From Chloroflexota bacterium (GTDB lineage Bacteria; Chloroflexota; Anaerolineae; 4572-78; J111): a stretch of DNA of 64,000 bases. The position numbers and the translations under genes were made by a program. Shown in pieces: positions 41,421-50,700 of this stretch. Numbering within the stretch: position 1 is the stretch's first letter; each line of letters starts with the position of its first letter. The notes beneath the pieces were generated by a model. That model did not search any database. It was not told the origin of the DNA and was given only the letters and a program-made list of their open reading frames with translations. The stretch spans positions 24,700 through 88,699 of the forward strand of contig BOKF01000036.1 in NCBI GenBank assembly GCA_016860845.1, read 5' to 3'.

Positions 41421-42653
41421 CTAATTCCACTTGCCGGCCATAGACATGGGGGCGGGAATAGGCATTTCTTTGCCCTTGAGCAAAACGTTCCAGTAGATCC
41501 AGCGGAACATCATTTTGCCCCAGTGGTTCATCTCCGTCTCTTGTAGTAAGGAGAAGGGGCCGATACCCGGCAGCGGAAATTTACCCGGCAGCGGTTCGAC
41601 GTCGTAGTTGAAGTCAATCAAAATGCCCTTACCAAAACCGGATTCGATGTAACAGTTGGCATGGCCGTCGAATTTGTGGGTCATTTCCAACCCCTCGATG
41701 TGGCGCAGGAAATTCTCGGTAAAGACTTCCACCGCAAAGTGGGCCACCGAGCCGGCCTTGGAGGTGGGCAGATTGGCCGCATCGCCCAGGGCAAAGATAT
41801 TGTCGTACTCGGTTGAGAGGAAATTGAATTTGTCCACCGGCACGTGATTGAGTTCATCGCCCAGGCCGGAGCGCTCGATAACCTCCGCGCCCATATTGAC
41901 GGGAATTGTTACCAGCAGGTCGTAGGGAATTTCTTCTTCTTCATAAGAGACCAAAACTTTCTTATCCGGGTCCACATGCTCGACCATAAACTCAGGCGTC
42001 ACCTTTATATTCTTTTCTTCCAGAATATTGGCTAATAGTTTGGTCGCTTTCGGCTTGGTGAACGCACCGGGCAGGGGCGTGACCAGGGTCAAATCTACCT
42101 TATCGCGGATGCCCAGTTTGTGGAAATGCCAGTCGGCCAGGAAGAGAAATTCCAGGGGCGCTACCGGGCATTTAAAGGGCAGTTCCATAATATTGACCAC
42201 CATGCGGCCGCCCTCCCAGGTACGTAGATGCTTGGCCAGGGCCACCGCGCCCTCAAAAGTATAGAAATCGTGGATGGATTTGCGCCACTCGCCATCGTGT
42301 AAGCCTGCGGTTTGGTCGGGCCGGGGCTGGGTACCGGTGGCAATAACCAGATAGTCGTAGTTCAGGGTAAGATTATCTTTGACCAGGCGCACCCGGTTGT
42401 GCTCCGGCTCAATCAGCTCGATTGCAGAGGTAATCATCTTCACGCCGGGCGGGATGAAATCGCGTTTGGGCTTGATGACATCATTCTGCCCGTAGATCCC
42501 AAAGGGGATGAACAAAAAGCCGGGCTGATAATAATGGGTTTCGTTTTGGTCAACGATGGTGATTTGCCACTCGTCGCGATCCAAAACGTGACTTAATTTG
42601 TTGACAACCATCGTCCCGGCCGTTCCCGCGCCGAGGACAACTAACTTTTTCAT
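41421..42653 (-). CDS. sulfide:quinone oxidoreductase family flavoprotein
   Basis: 410 residues. The N-terminal Rossmann motif VVLGAGTAGTMVVNKL binds FAD, followed by QPGFLFIPFG, DYLVIATGTQPRP and FALGDAANLPTSKAG. C162 in FKCPVAP and C334 in NCYIESGFG are the candidate redox cysteine pair that oxidises sulfide to sulfane sulfur; a third cysteine of type I SQR is absent. The C-terminal amphipathic region (WGKMMFRWIYWNVLLKGKEM) fits monotopic membrane attachment at the quinone site. First gene of the unit SQR-DUF1641-DsrC-DsrE2. AGGAG precedes the ATG. Confidence 0.9.
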   Translation of the reverse strand: MKKLVVLGAGTAGTMVVNKLSHVLDRDEWQITIVDQNETHYYQPGFLFIPFGIYGQNDVIKPKRDFIPPGVKMITSAIELIEPEHNRVRLVKDNLTLNYDYLVIATGTQPRPDQTAGLHDGEWRKSIHDFYTFEGAVALAKHLRTWEGGRMVVNIMELPFKCPVAPLEFLFLADWHFHKLGIRDKVDLTLVTPLPGAFTKPKATKLLANILEEKNIKVTPEFMVEHVDPDKKVLVSYEEEEIPYDLLVTIPVNMGAEVIERSGLGDELNHVPVDKFNFLSTEYDNIFALGDAANLPTSKAGSVAHFAVEVFTENFLRHIEGLEMTHKFDGHANCYIESGFGKGILIDFNYDVEPLPGKFPLPGIGPFSLLQETEMNHWGKMMFRWIYWNVLLKGKEMPIPAPMSMAGKWN

Positions 42654-42748
42654 AAGACACTCCTTTGTAGGGTTACTTTTTAGGCTAATCCACAGATTGG
42701 CACAATAATTTTTTCTGAAGCGATCCGTGTTATTTGTGGAACTTTTTT

Positions 42749-43507
42749 TTAACGAGTTAAACTCGCGATAGTTTCTAATTTAGCCATAAAGGTATGCCGC
42801 TCATTGATGATATGGGCGACAATATTGGCGATACGCTGCAAAAATGAGAGAACCTTGCCTCGCTCTGCCTCATCCAGATAAAAAACTTCGGTCAGATGGG
42901 GAGTCAATTCCTCCGGGCTAACGCCAAACTCAACGGCGATGGTCCGCAGCACCTCCGGGGCAGGGGGCCAGTTATCAGGGGCAATACCGCCGACAATCAC
43001 CATCCCCTTTAATTCTGTACCTACCCGGATCATGGCCCGAGCGCACAACAACCCTAAATGGCTGGGACCGAATTTGGGTTCGAGATCAATGGCCTGGCCA
43101 AGCTCACGCCAACCGGCAATACAGTTTTGTAGCGCATTTGGGTTTTGACTAATAACCTTAAATAATCCACACGGATGGCTCACCTCGGTGACGGGCTGAC
43201 CGTCTATATCGGTGATGACTAACATCACTCCCAGGGCATCGGCGAAGGTGTTCTGGATGAGTTGGACGCACGCCTGCGGCAAGAGGTCGGCCAGGTCGCT
43301 CTTGGCTGTGCCATTTTTTGATTGAGCGACGGGCAGCGTGGTCAACGTTTGGGTTTTGAGCCAACTATCCACTAGATCGGCCGGAAAACGCCACTGCTTG
43401 CCTACTTTGACCGCCGGCAAGCGCCCTACTTCAGCCATCCGATAGATGGTAGAACGATCCACCTGGAGCAGCTCTTGCATCTCTTTTGCGGTCAACATAT
43501 CAGTCAT
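42749..43507 (-). CDS. helix-turn-helix regulator with PocR sensory domain
   Basis: 252 residues. The N-terminal excisionase/MerR-like helix-turn-helix (4-55; LTAKEMQELLQVDRSTIYRM) is followed by a PocR domain (about 72-210; ALGVMLVITDIDGQPVTEVS, HPCGLFKVI). C113, C129, H150 and C155 form a likely metal or redox-sensing cluster; PocR domains sense small hydrocarbon-type ligands in known cases. It is upstream of SQR on the same strand with 95 bases between and probably controls that unit and itself. The region upstream (43552-43642) is rich in symmetric repeats. Confidence 0.83.
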   Translation of the reverse strand: MTDMLTAKEMQELLQVDRSTIYRMAEVGRLPAVKVGKQWRFPADLVDSWLKTQTLTTLPVAQSKNGTAKSDLADLLPQACVQLIQNTFADALGVMLVITDIDGQPVTEVSHPCGLFKVISQNPNALQNCIAGWRELGQAIDLEPKFGPSHLGLLCARAMIRVGTELKGMVIVGGIAPDNWPPAPEVLRTIAVEFGVSPEELTPHLTEVFYLDEAERGKVLSFLQRIANIVAHIINERHTFMAKLETIASLTR

Positions 43508-43551
43508 TGCTCACAGCCTCTTGTGAATTATTTTACAACTTGATTTGATTG

Positions 43552-43642
43552 TAATGCATCTAATGCATAAAAAATAGTGACAAACGTCACTAATTAAATG
43601 TGATAAACGTCACAATATGCAATGTATGCATTATATGCGTTT
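43552..43642. promoter_or_regulatory. symmetric operator array with twin CRP/FNR-like palindromes
   Basis: Left: TAATGCATC and TAATGCATA in tandem (43552-43569). Centre: TAGTGACAAACGTCACTA (43575-43592) and TGTGATAAACGTCACA (43599-43614), both GTGA-N6-TCAC, 23 bp apart; the second is a full TGTGA-N6-TCACA site. Right: TATGCAATG, TATGCATTA, TATGCGTTT (43616-43642). TATGCATTA is the exact complement of TAATGCATA, so the flanks mirror each other. It lies 45-135 bases upstream of the regulator start; TATAAT on the minus strand at 43629-43634 is a possible -10. Confidence 0.65.
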
Positions 43643-43669
43643 CAGGATGCAGATACTGGGGATTTTGAA

Positions 43670-43699
43670 GAAACAAAAGAGCCACTTTGGCAGTGGCTC
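43670..43699 (-). terminator. terminator downstream of the second sortase gene
   Basis: GAGCCACT (43679-43686) / AGTGGCTC (43692-43699) with TTGGC loop; on the minus strand it is followed by TTTTGTTTCTTC. It lies 105 bases after the sortase stop and shields the regulator promoter. Confidence 0.7.
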
Positions 43700-43803
43700 C
43701 TCAGAATTTAAAACTGACGCAGTTGGAAATTGAACTTGTTGGAAGGCTGAACGTTTTTTAACTTTTCAGTCTTCTAACAGCTGCTTATTACTGCCTGAGT
43801 TTG

Positions 43804-44577
43804 CTAATTAACCAGGTGACCCTTAACGATAAGCCGTTCGAGATAGCGGCCTTCTTCACTGCTCCAGTTGTTGCAGGTGATGAGTGTAACCTGTCCGGTA
43901 TTGGTGGGGTAAGTAACGTCAATGGCTGTCCGGTCAACGGTCTGAAAGTTATCTATCATATAGTTAAAGGCCTGGTCGCCATAATAAACCGTCACCATAT
44001 CTCCAGTCGTCAACTTTCCCAGGCCCGCAAATGGCCCATAGACGCCTGCGGCCAAAGTCACGTGTCCGGCCAAAACAATATTGCTGTTAGAACCGGGCGG
44101 GGCAGTACCCTCTAAATGGCCGACTGCCTGACCGAGATGGTCAACTTGCCATGTCTCATTTTGAATGGGCGCCAGCACTACCGAAGCATCCACGCCAAGC
44201 TTGGGAATGACTACCCGGGTGGCGACACCTTCAAGCGTGATCGAATTGACCGAGCCGGTGGGTAAGGCAAACCCCAATGCCTGTTCGACAACACTTTCCG
44301 TTGTTGCCGGCGGAATTGGAGCGGCTTCCGGTACAGCTTCCGTTGCCGGGGCTTGAGGTGCAGTGGGGGCAAAGTCCCCCGCAGCAGACTCCCCAGGCGT
44401 GACCTGGGCTACAGACGTCGCCAGAGGGGCCAACGGAATAATCTTAATAATTCGCGATTTCTCCTCCGGCCGGAGCAAAAACCAACAGGCCATACTGGTC
44501 AGCACTACAGCAACGGCACAGCCAAGCAGGAGAAGAGGGCTGGCAATCCCTACCACAGCCATTAGTTTGCGTTTCAT
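43804..44577 (-). CDS. sortase (class E/F-like)
   Basis: 257 residues from ATG 44577 (an ATG at 44583 is also in frame; GGGGTG lies upstream). One N-terminal membrane helix (about 5-35), a Pro/Ala-rich linker (50-95), then the sortase barrel. Catalytic residues: H172 in LAGHVTLAAGVYGPF, C235 in TLITCNNWSSEEGRYLE and R248. The Cys is followed by NNW and not by the CYP or CTP seen in other classes. It is the sortase nearest to the surface-protein genes at 54161, 55483 and 58849 and is the likely transpeptidase for their LPETG/FPETG signals. Confidence 0.9.
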   Translation of the reverse strand: MKRKLMAVVGIASPLLLLGCAVAVVLTSMACWFLLRPEEKSRIIKIIPLAPLATSVAQVTPGESAAGDFAPTAPQAPATEAVPEAAPIPPATTESVVEQALGFALPTGSVNSITLEGVATRVVIPKLGVDASVVLAPIQNETWQVDHLGQAVGHLEGTAPPGSNSNIVLAGHVTLAAGVYGPFAGLGKLTTGDMVTVYYGDQAFNYMIDNFQTVDRTAIDVTYPTNTGQVTLITCNNWSSEEGRYLERLIVKGHLVN

Positions 44578-44627
44578 GCACACCCCAGGTTGCTCAAGTT
44601 AGTCATTTCCAGCAACTATACCAGCTC

Positions 44628-44636
44628 ATTATACCA
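44628..44636 (-). promoter_or_regulatory. extended -10 promoter of the second sortase gene
   Basis: TGGTATAAT on the minus strand (perfect extended -10), 51 bases before the start; the -35 region is not conserved. Confidence 0.5.
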
Positions 44637-44721
44637 TGCAAACCGCTACATACCGAAAATTTTTGTAGTTTTCTGGAGAGAAAGGTATCTGATATTCACC
44701 TGTAAATGGCGGTCAGACATG

Positions 44722-47682
44722 TCACTGGCGGGTGATTAAGGGTAGATAGAGATGATCTGTGTAATTGATAGGAGTTACCGTCAGGTGTAACTTGAGAGCG
44801 GGGTCGCCAAAAAGGGTCATTGTATCGAGTAAATCCAGATGAAACCCGGTCGCATACAGCGCCGACTTACCGGCTAAAACAGCAGCACCCAATTTTGTTT
44901 CCCCTTGTGCCATGACAGCTTGAAGATAACCTGCTCGGAGGGATGTATGCCCGGTAGGGAGGCCCAAGCCGGTGCTGCTCCACACGGCGATGGCACCCCC
45001 CCCGGCCTGACGCAGCAGGCTTTCATCAAGCGTTGGGTATTGCGGGTGATGAAAAAAGCCGGTAAAGCAGGTCATTTCTAAGATTACCGGCAGGCGGTCC
45101 CAATTGTTCAACGAGCTAATATCATTCAGGTGGAACAGGGAGTCAAAGTCCCACTGATGCCAAGAACTATGACCGTGAAATGTAATCAAGCCTGCTCCAT
45201 TATTAAAATAGGCCAACAGATTACTTCGAAAAGTACTTACATTGGTATATACATAAGGTTGGCCTGTAGGAGCGTCATCATAATATAAACGGTTACCCCG
45301 AAACGGGCTTTGAACCAGATTATACCCCTCGTCTGCTTCGGTACGAAAAATGCCGTAGGTTTTTGTGTGATTGTTTGTGTGATCGGCAGCCACAAAAAGC
45401 AGGTTGGCATTCCAATCACCTGGAGCAGGATTTGTTTCATATCGGATAACTTTGTTCACAATCGTGGTCACCTCAGCCGGGGTGTTGGCTGAGAAGCGGC
45501 CAATTAACATGTCGGGCAGGTTATCACTGCCCGCCAACATGACCAACCGGTTATCGGCGGCGGTTTCACCCCAGTAGGGATCAACTTGGGCCAGATAGGG
45601 CGGCATGAGAGTTGGAGGGTTGAATCCACTGTGATTCTTGAAATCATAACTACCGTCGCCTACCAGCAGGACATACAAGGGAGCCGGGTCTGGCCAGGCG
45701 GCGTAGGCATGCTGCAAGAAAGTTTTTATCGCCTCCGCATCCATACGACCCTGGCCATAAGTGTCGTAAATGGCCTCCACATCCACCGTGGTCACCCGTA
45801 AACCCTGCCCGGCGCGATAGGCGGCCAGGGGGGCAACAGCCCCGGCCAGAGTGGGGGGAGTGATGATGATATAGTCGGCCCCGCCGGATGGATCACCGGC
45901 TACTTTAGCCGGGCTGATCGAGAGGACAGTTTTAAACTGCGAAGCAGGTACAACCAGATAAGTGGCCGGACTGGCGCTGGCATCGCCAAGCGTCAAGGTT
46001 GACCCGGCCAGACTAAAGCCGGTTACCTGCTGTGGTACAAGAGGGTTAGTCACATCGTACACTGTCAGGGCGCCGCTCCAGCCGGTGAGGGTATAGCTTT
46101 TGCGGCCAGCTTCTCCCTGAAATCGTAACTGGCCGGTGGCGGCCTGGTTGGTTGGGTAGGTAATCGCCATTGCTTCGAGCCACGTCCCCTCAACAGACGT
46201 GCCGCTTCCTGGCAGGGACAAGTTGATCTGATTAGAGCCGTTGAGCAGTACACTGCTGGCGATGGCAAAGGTGGCGGTAATCGCCTGTTTGCCGTTCCAG
46301 CTTATGTCACCCGCTGTCGCCCCGTTCACCGTGGCTTTCACTTTATGATCCGGGTTTTGAGCTGGATCTGTGTAGCCTTGCAGCCACAAGGTCAACGTCG
46401 CATTGGGTCCAGAAGCAAGAGGCTTGGTAACCTGAATCGTATAAGTCCGGCTGGGTTGGCTGGGGAGAAACAGTTTATCCCAGTACCAGTAATCGCCCTT
46501 GTGCCCCGGATATAGCGGATCATAATAGCCGTTGGCTTCAGCCGTGACGACGCGCCAGGCTGTCCCCGTGGGTAAGCCCGCCGGGCTACCCGAATGGCTG
46601 CTCATGCGCAGCCCATTAGCTCCCCCGTAACTCAGAAAATAGATATCGTAGTCAACGTAGCGGCTGAAGGCTGGTTCGGCGTAAAACAACAGCCGGTCTC
46701 CCGGATGGAAGACGCCATCCGCCTCGCCTTCGACGAGGATGGCTACTTCCTGGCGCGGGTAACCGTGACTTAATTTCAGGGTACGTGGGTCCAATGTAGT
46801 GACCGGCAGCCCGGCATTTTGCAGATCACTGTAAGTCAGGGCGTAAAGACCAGTCTCAGCCACTTTTACCTTGAAAGCTGGGCCGGTTGAAGCGGCGCTC
46901 ACACTCTGTTGGCTGAGGCTCCCTCTGGCCAAGTCGCCCGTCCATTGAGCCGCCTCTGGATTAAGCAAGATAGGTTGCAGCGCCTGCGCCAATGGGTCGG
47001 TTACAGCTTGCCCGCTCAAAGCCGAGGCAGATTGGGCCGGCTGGGTAAAAGTGATTTCCAGGCGAATGAAGCGAATGACTTCCATCTTGCCGCCGGCCGG
47101 GTTGACCCGCAAAGGATAGATGGTCAGAGCGGCTATGCGCCGGTCGCGCAGTTGCTGGGGCGGGCCGAGTTGAGCGACATCGGCTGGGTAGAAAGTATCC
47201 GCAGCATAGACGGCGGGATCAGGTTGCCGCACCGTTAGTTCTGATTGGAGGGAGAGAGGATCAATTTCAGTGGGCGAAAGCTGGACAGGTTGCGGCGATG
47301 GGGCCGGCAAGGGTACAGCCGGCAGTGAAACCATTTCTCGCTTGACTTCCACCACGCGCAGTCGAGCCTCGCCGCTGGGGGGCAAGCCGATCAAGCCGCT
47401 GTGCAACGGCAGTTCAGGATAGCCAGGTTGCGCCGAAAGCGAGGTGGATGGCATCCGTAGTTGGCTGTACTCACTCCCGTCCAAGCGAATATCAGTCAAG
47501 GAAAAAGCCGGAGGAGTCCAGGTGAGCGTTATGCCGGTTTCATTTGACTCGATGAAGGGTTCCAGGGGGTTTTGGGCGCTGACCGAAGGGGTTGTAACCA
47601 AAAAGAGGCCGAGCAAAGTAAGAAGACTCAGCCGATCCAACTTTTTTAACAGAGCCGATTTCTTTTTGGCCATCGTTACCAT
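44722..47682 (-). CDS. secreted C25 (gingipain-type) peptidase with YLPL tail
   Basis: 986 residues, start ATG 47682 with AGGAGG 4 bases upstream. Signal peptide at 1-36 (RLSLLTLLGLFLVTTPSVSA). A propeptide-like N-terminal region resembles gingipain propeptides; the C25 catalytic domain (about 610-960) contains DYIIITPPTLAGAVAPLAAY, LYVLLVGDGSYDFKNHSGF, H838 in ITFHGHSSWHQW and C872 in LEMTCFTGFFHH. Caspase-fold peptidases of this family process surface proteins. The protein ends in DHLYLPLITRQ, a tail like that of the adjacent giant protein. It may mature or turn over products of this locus. Confidence 0.9.
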   Translation of the reverse strand: MVTMAKKKSALLKKLDRLSLLTLLGLFLVTTPSVSAQNPLEPFIESNETGITLTWTPPAFSLTDIRLDGSEYSQLRMPSTSLSAQPGYPELPLHSGLIGLPPSGEARLRVVEVKREMVSLPAVPLPAPSPQPVQLSPTEIDPLSLQSELTVRQPDPAVYAADTFYPADVAQLGPPQQLRDRRIAALTIYPLRVNPAGGKMEVIRFIRLEITFTQPAQSASALSGQAVTDPLAQALQPILLNPEAAQWTGDLARGSLSQQSVSAASTGPAFKVKVAETGLYALTYSDLQNAGLPVTTLDPRTLKLSHGYPRQEVAILVEGEADGVFHPGDRLLFYAEPAFSRYVDYDIYFLSYGGANGLRMSSHSGSPAGLPTGTAWRVVTAEANGYYDPLYPGHKGDYWYWDKLFLPSQPSRTYTIQVTKPLASGPNATLTLWLQGYTDPAQNPDHKVKATVNGATAGDISWNGKQAITATFAIASSVLLNGSNQINLSLPGSGTSVEGTWLEAMAITYPTNQAATGQLRFQGEAGRKSYTLTGWSGALTVYDVTNPLVPQQVTGFSLAGSTLTLGDASASPATYLVVPASQFKTVLSISPAKVAGDPSGGADYIIITPPTLAGAVAPLAAYRAGQGLRVTTVDVEAIYDTYGQGRMDAEAIKTFLQHAYAAWPDPAPLYVLLVGDGSYDFKNHSGFNPPTLMPPYLAQVDPYWGETAADNRLVMLAGSDNLPDMLIGRFSANTPAEVTTIVNKVIRYETNPAPGDWNANLLFVAADHTNNHTKTYGIFRTEADEGYNLVQSPFRGNRLYYDDAPTGQPYVYTNVSTFRSNLLAYFNNGAGLITFHGHSSWHQWDFDSLFHLNDISSLNNWDRLPVILEMTCFTGFFHHPQYPTLDESLLRQAGGGAIAVWSSTGLGLPTGHTSLRAGYLQAVMAQGETKLGAAVLAGKSALYATGFHLDLLDTMTLFGDPALKLHLTVTPINYTDHLYLPLITRQ

Positions 47683-47688
47683 AAACCT

Positions 47689-47712
47689 CCTGGAGGGCGT
47701 TAACCCTCCAGG
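47689..47712 (-). promoter_or_regulatory. intercistronic hairpin overlapping the C25 ribosome-binding site
   Basis: CCTGGAGGG (47689-47697) and CCCTCCAGG (47704-47712) form a perfect 9-bp stem with a 6-base loop. On the mRNA the hairpin runs directly into AGGAGGTTTATG, so two bases of the Shine-Dalgarno lie in the stem. No T tract follows, so translational control or processing fits better than termination. Confidence 0.6.
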
Positions 47713-47720
47713 AAACTCTA

Positions 47721-50700
47721 TTACTTGAAGATACGAGGCAGGTAGATCTTCGTTCCGCCGCCTCCGGCAGTGACACTGATCGAGGTGGTTTCAGAATGGG
47801 ACGTTTCAACTCCATTGAAGTCCACATCTACCAGCCAATAGGTATAAGTCTGATTAACCTCTACGGTCGCATCAATGAACTCATAAACAGTACCGCTGAC
47901 CGTGCCCTGCCCCTGCCCCGGCACAAAGCCGATTTCGACGGCATCGGCGAAGTTGCCGGTAGAACTGCGCAGCAAGCGAAAGCCGTAATTGTCGTATTCA
48001 ACCGCCGTCGCCCAAAGAAGTTCTACGCTGTTGCCGGTCTGCTGGCTGGTGAAGTAGAGCAGGTCAACCGCCGTCGGCACATTGGTCAAGACCTCGGTAT
48101 CCTCATCCTCATTGGCGACGTTGTTAAAGACATCATCGGCATGGGTGACTCGAGCCGTATTGGTCATTGAGAACTCGCTGTCCGTCGTGGTCAGGCGGAA
48201 GACGGTAACCAGAGCTGCTGACTGGCCGGGCGCCAGGTCGCCAAAGAAGGTCGTCAGGTCATTCCAGGTGAGCCGGCGATTGACGTTGTCCACCGTGTCA
48301 GCCCGCGGCATACCGCCCACATACTGGACTGGGCCGGTGAAGGAGTCAAACAGGGGTATTTGATCCAGGACACTGGGGCCGGTATTGGTGATGCGAATGG
48401 TGAAGGTAATTAAGTCACCGACGACGCCGGGAGCGTTCAGTTCCTTATCCACCTGGATGCTGGGATCTTCCACATGAGTCGAAACCCTGTCAGTCACCGG
48501 CGGAGTGGTACCGGCCGGATGGTCTCCGGTTGTCACCACCAGGTTACCGTAAGTACCGGTAATTGTAGGCACCGAAACCAGCAACGTGATCTGAGTTCTG
48601 GCCTGGGGGGCCAGACCCGCACCGCTCGTAATGTCATTCCAGACCAATTGTTGACCATTAACTATACTAGGCGGAGGAGTAGCTGTCCCCGGAATAAAGG
48701 TCAGGCCCGCATCCAGGGTGTCGGTCACTCGCACCGGGTTGAGGGTCACATCGCCGACGTTGGTGATAGTGATCGTGTAGGTAACAATCTGGTGCGGCGC
48801 TACCCGAGCGATGTTGATTGATTTGTCAACGGCAAGCCCCAGGTTGATGACGCCAACCGTATCGGTATCACTGGCAACCGGGACCGGGTCGTTATTTTGG
48901 TCAATGGCCGAGACACGTCCTTCATTGATGGTTTCCTGGCCGGGCAGAGTCTGGGTAGAAGCCGCTGCTGTAAAGTTTACAGTTATCGTCAGGCTATTAC
49001 CGGCGGCAATGGGGCCGATGTTCGTCCAAACAATGGAACCATCGTTGTCATTGTTATCTGAAGCCGGGCTGGCGTTATTATAGGTCAGGTAACTGGTATC
49101 ATAGGTATCAATCAAGGTCACAGTGGTTAGCGTGGTGTTGCCAATATTCGCGATCACGATCTGGAACTGGATTGGATCGCCTACCTGGACCGGATCAGCC
49201 GTTACCAGCGTCTTGGTCAGACTCACCCCGGAGAGCGTTACATTTACGATAGCATCGTCGTTGTCGGTCACATCCGGGCCGACCGGTGGCGTGCCCGTCA
49301 CCGTCGCCACGTTGGTGAAGTCGGCCAGCACATTGCTCTCAGTACAGGTGTAGCTGGTCGTCTCATTCGGCCCTAAGGTGCCCAGGGTCGCCACACAGTC
49401 GGCCACCAGTGGGTCGCTGACCGTGACATTGGTCAGGGTGATGTCACCCGTGTTGGTCACGCGAATGGTGAAGGTGACGGTATCGCCGCTGACCACCATC
49501 TGGCTGTCCGGCGTCTTGGCAATCTCGATGGCCGGGGTGAAAACTGTCGTCGGCTCGGTGTCGGAGTTGTTGTTCGGATTGCCGTCCGGCGTGGTCGTGG
49601 TCACCACTGCGCTGTTGGTGATCAGTCCACTGGCCGCTGCGTCCACCGTGACTGTGAAGACAATGCCCCCGGAGGTTCCTGCCGCCAGCGTGGGGGTGAA
49701 CCAGGTCAACGATTGCCCGGTCTGTGTCGGCCCGCTCAAGGTCGGGCTGATGCTGACCACCCCGCCAAAGGTCACACTGGCCGGCAGGGTGTCGGTCAGC
49801 AACACATTCTGTGCCGCCGCCGGGCCATTGTTAGTGTAAACTAGGGTGTAGGTCAGGATACCTCCCGCAGCCACCGGGTCAGGATCATCAACCTTGACAA
49901 TGGTCACGTCGGCCGGTTGGTATAGGCCGGCATCCACATTAGTAATGACCTGGCCTGCACTGACCGGGAAGGTAGCGGTTCGGCCTGTAGCCGGGTTGGC
50001 ATCGCTGTCCAGATTGTCATTGCCGCCCTGATCCACTGCACTAAAGGTGTAGGTCGCCGGGCCGGTGAACTGGACAGAGTACGTCCCCGAGACGACATTG
50101 GTGAAGGTGTACAGCCCACTGGCATCCGTCGTCACCGTCTGCACCGGGGTGGCCCCCAGATAGAGGGTTACGGTGATACCGCTGATACCCGTTTCGCCCG
50201 CGTCCTGAATACCGTTGCCGTTGGCGTCGTTCCAGACAAAGTCGCCAATGGTGGCTAGCGGCTCAACCTGGGTTGGCTCGTCATCGGTGTTGTTATTGGG
50301 GTTACTGTCCAACGTGGTCGTGGTGATTGACACGCTATTCGTAATAGTTTGGGTCACGTTAGAGCTAACCGTCACCGTAAAGACGAGGTTGCCGGAAGCG
50401 CCCGCCGCCAGGGTCGGGGTGAACCAAGTTAAGAAGCGGCCGGTTTGTGTCGGCCCTGACATAGCCGGGTTTTCGCTGACCAAGCCACCGAAGGTGACGC
50501 TCAACGGTAAGGTGTCGGTAATATAGACATTTTGAGCCACCGCCGATCCGTTATTGCTGTAAACCAGGGTGTAGGTCAGTACTTGGCCAGCCGTAACCGG
50601 ATCAGGACTGTCGCTCTTGGCGATGGCCAGGTCGGCCACCCCAATCGTGTCAGTGACGATAGCCTGCAACGGGTCAAGCTGCTGGTCGCTGGTCACCGAG

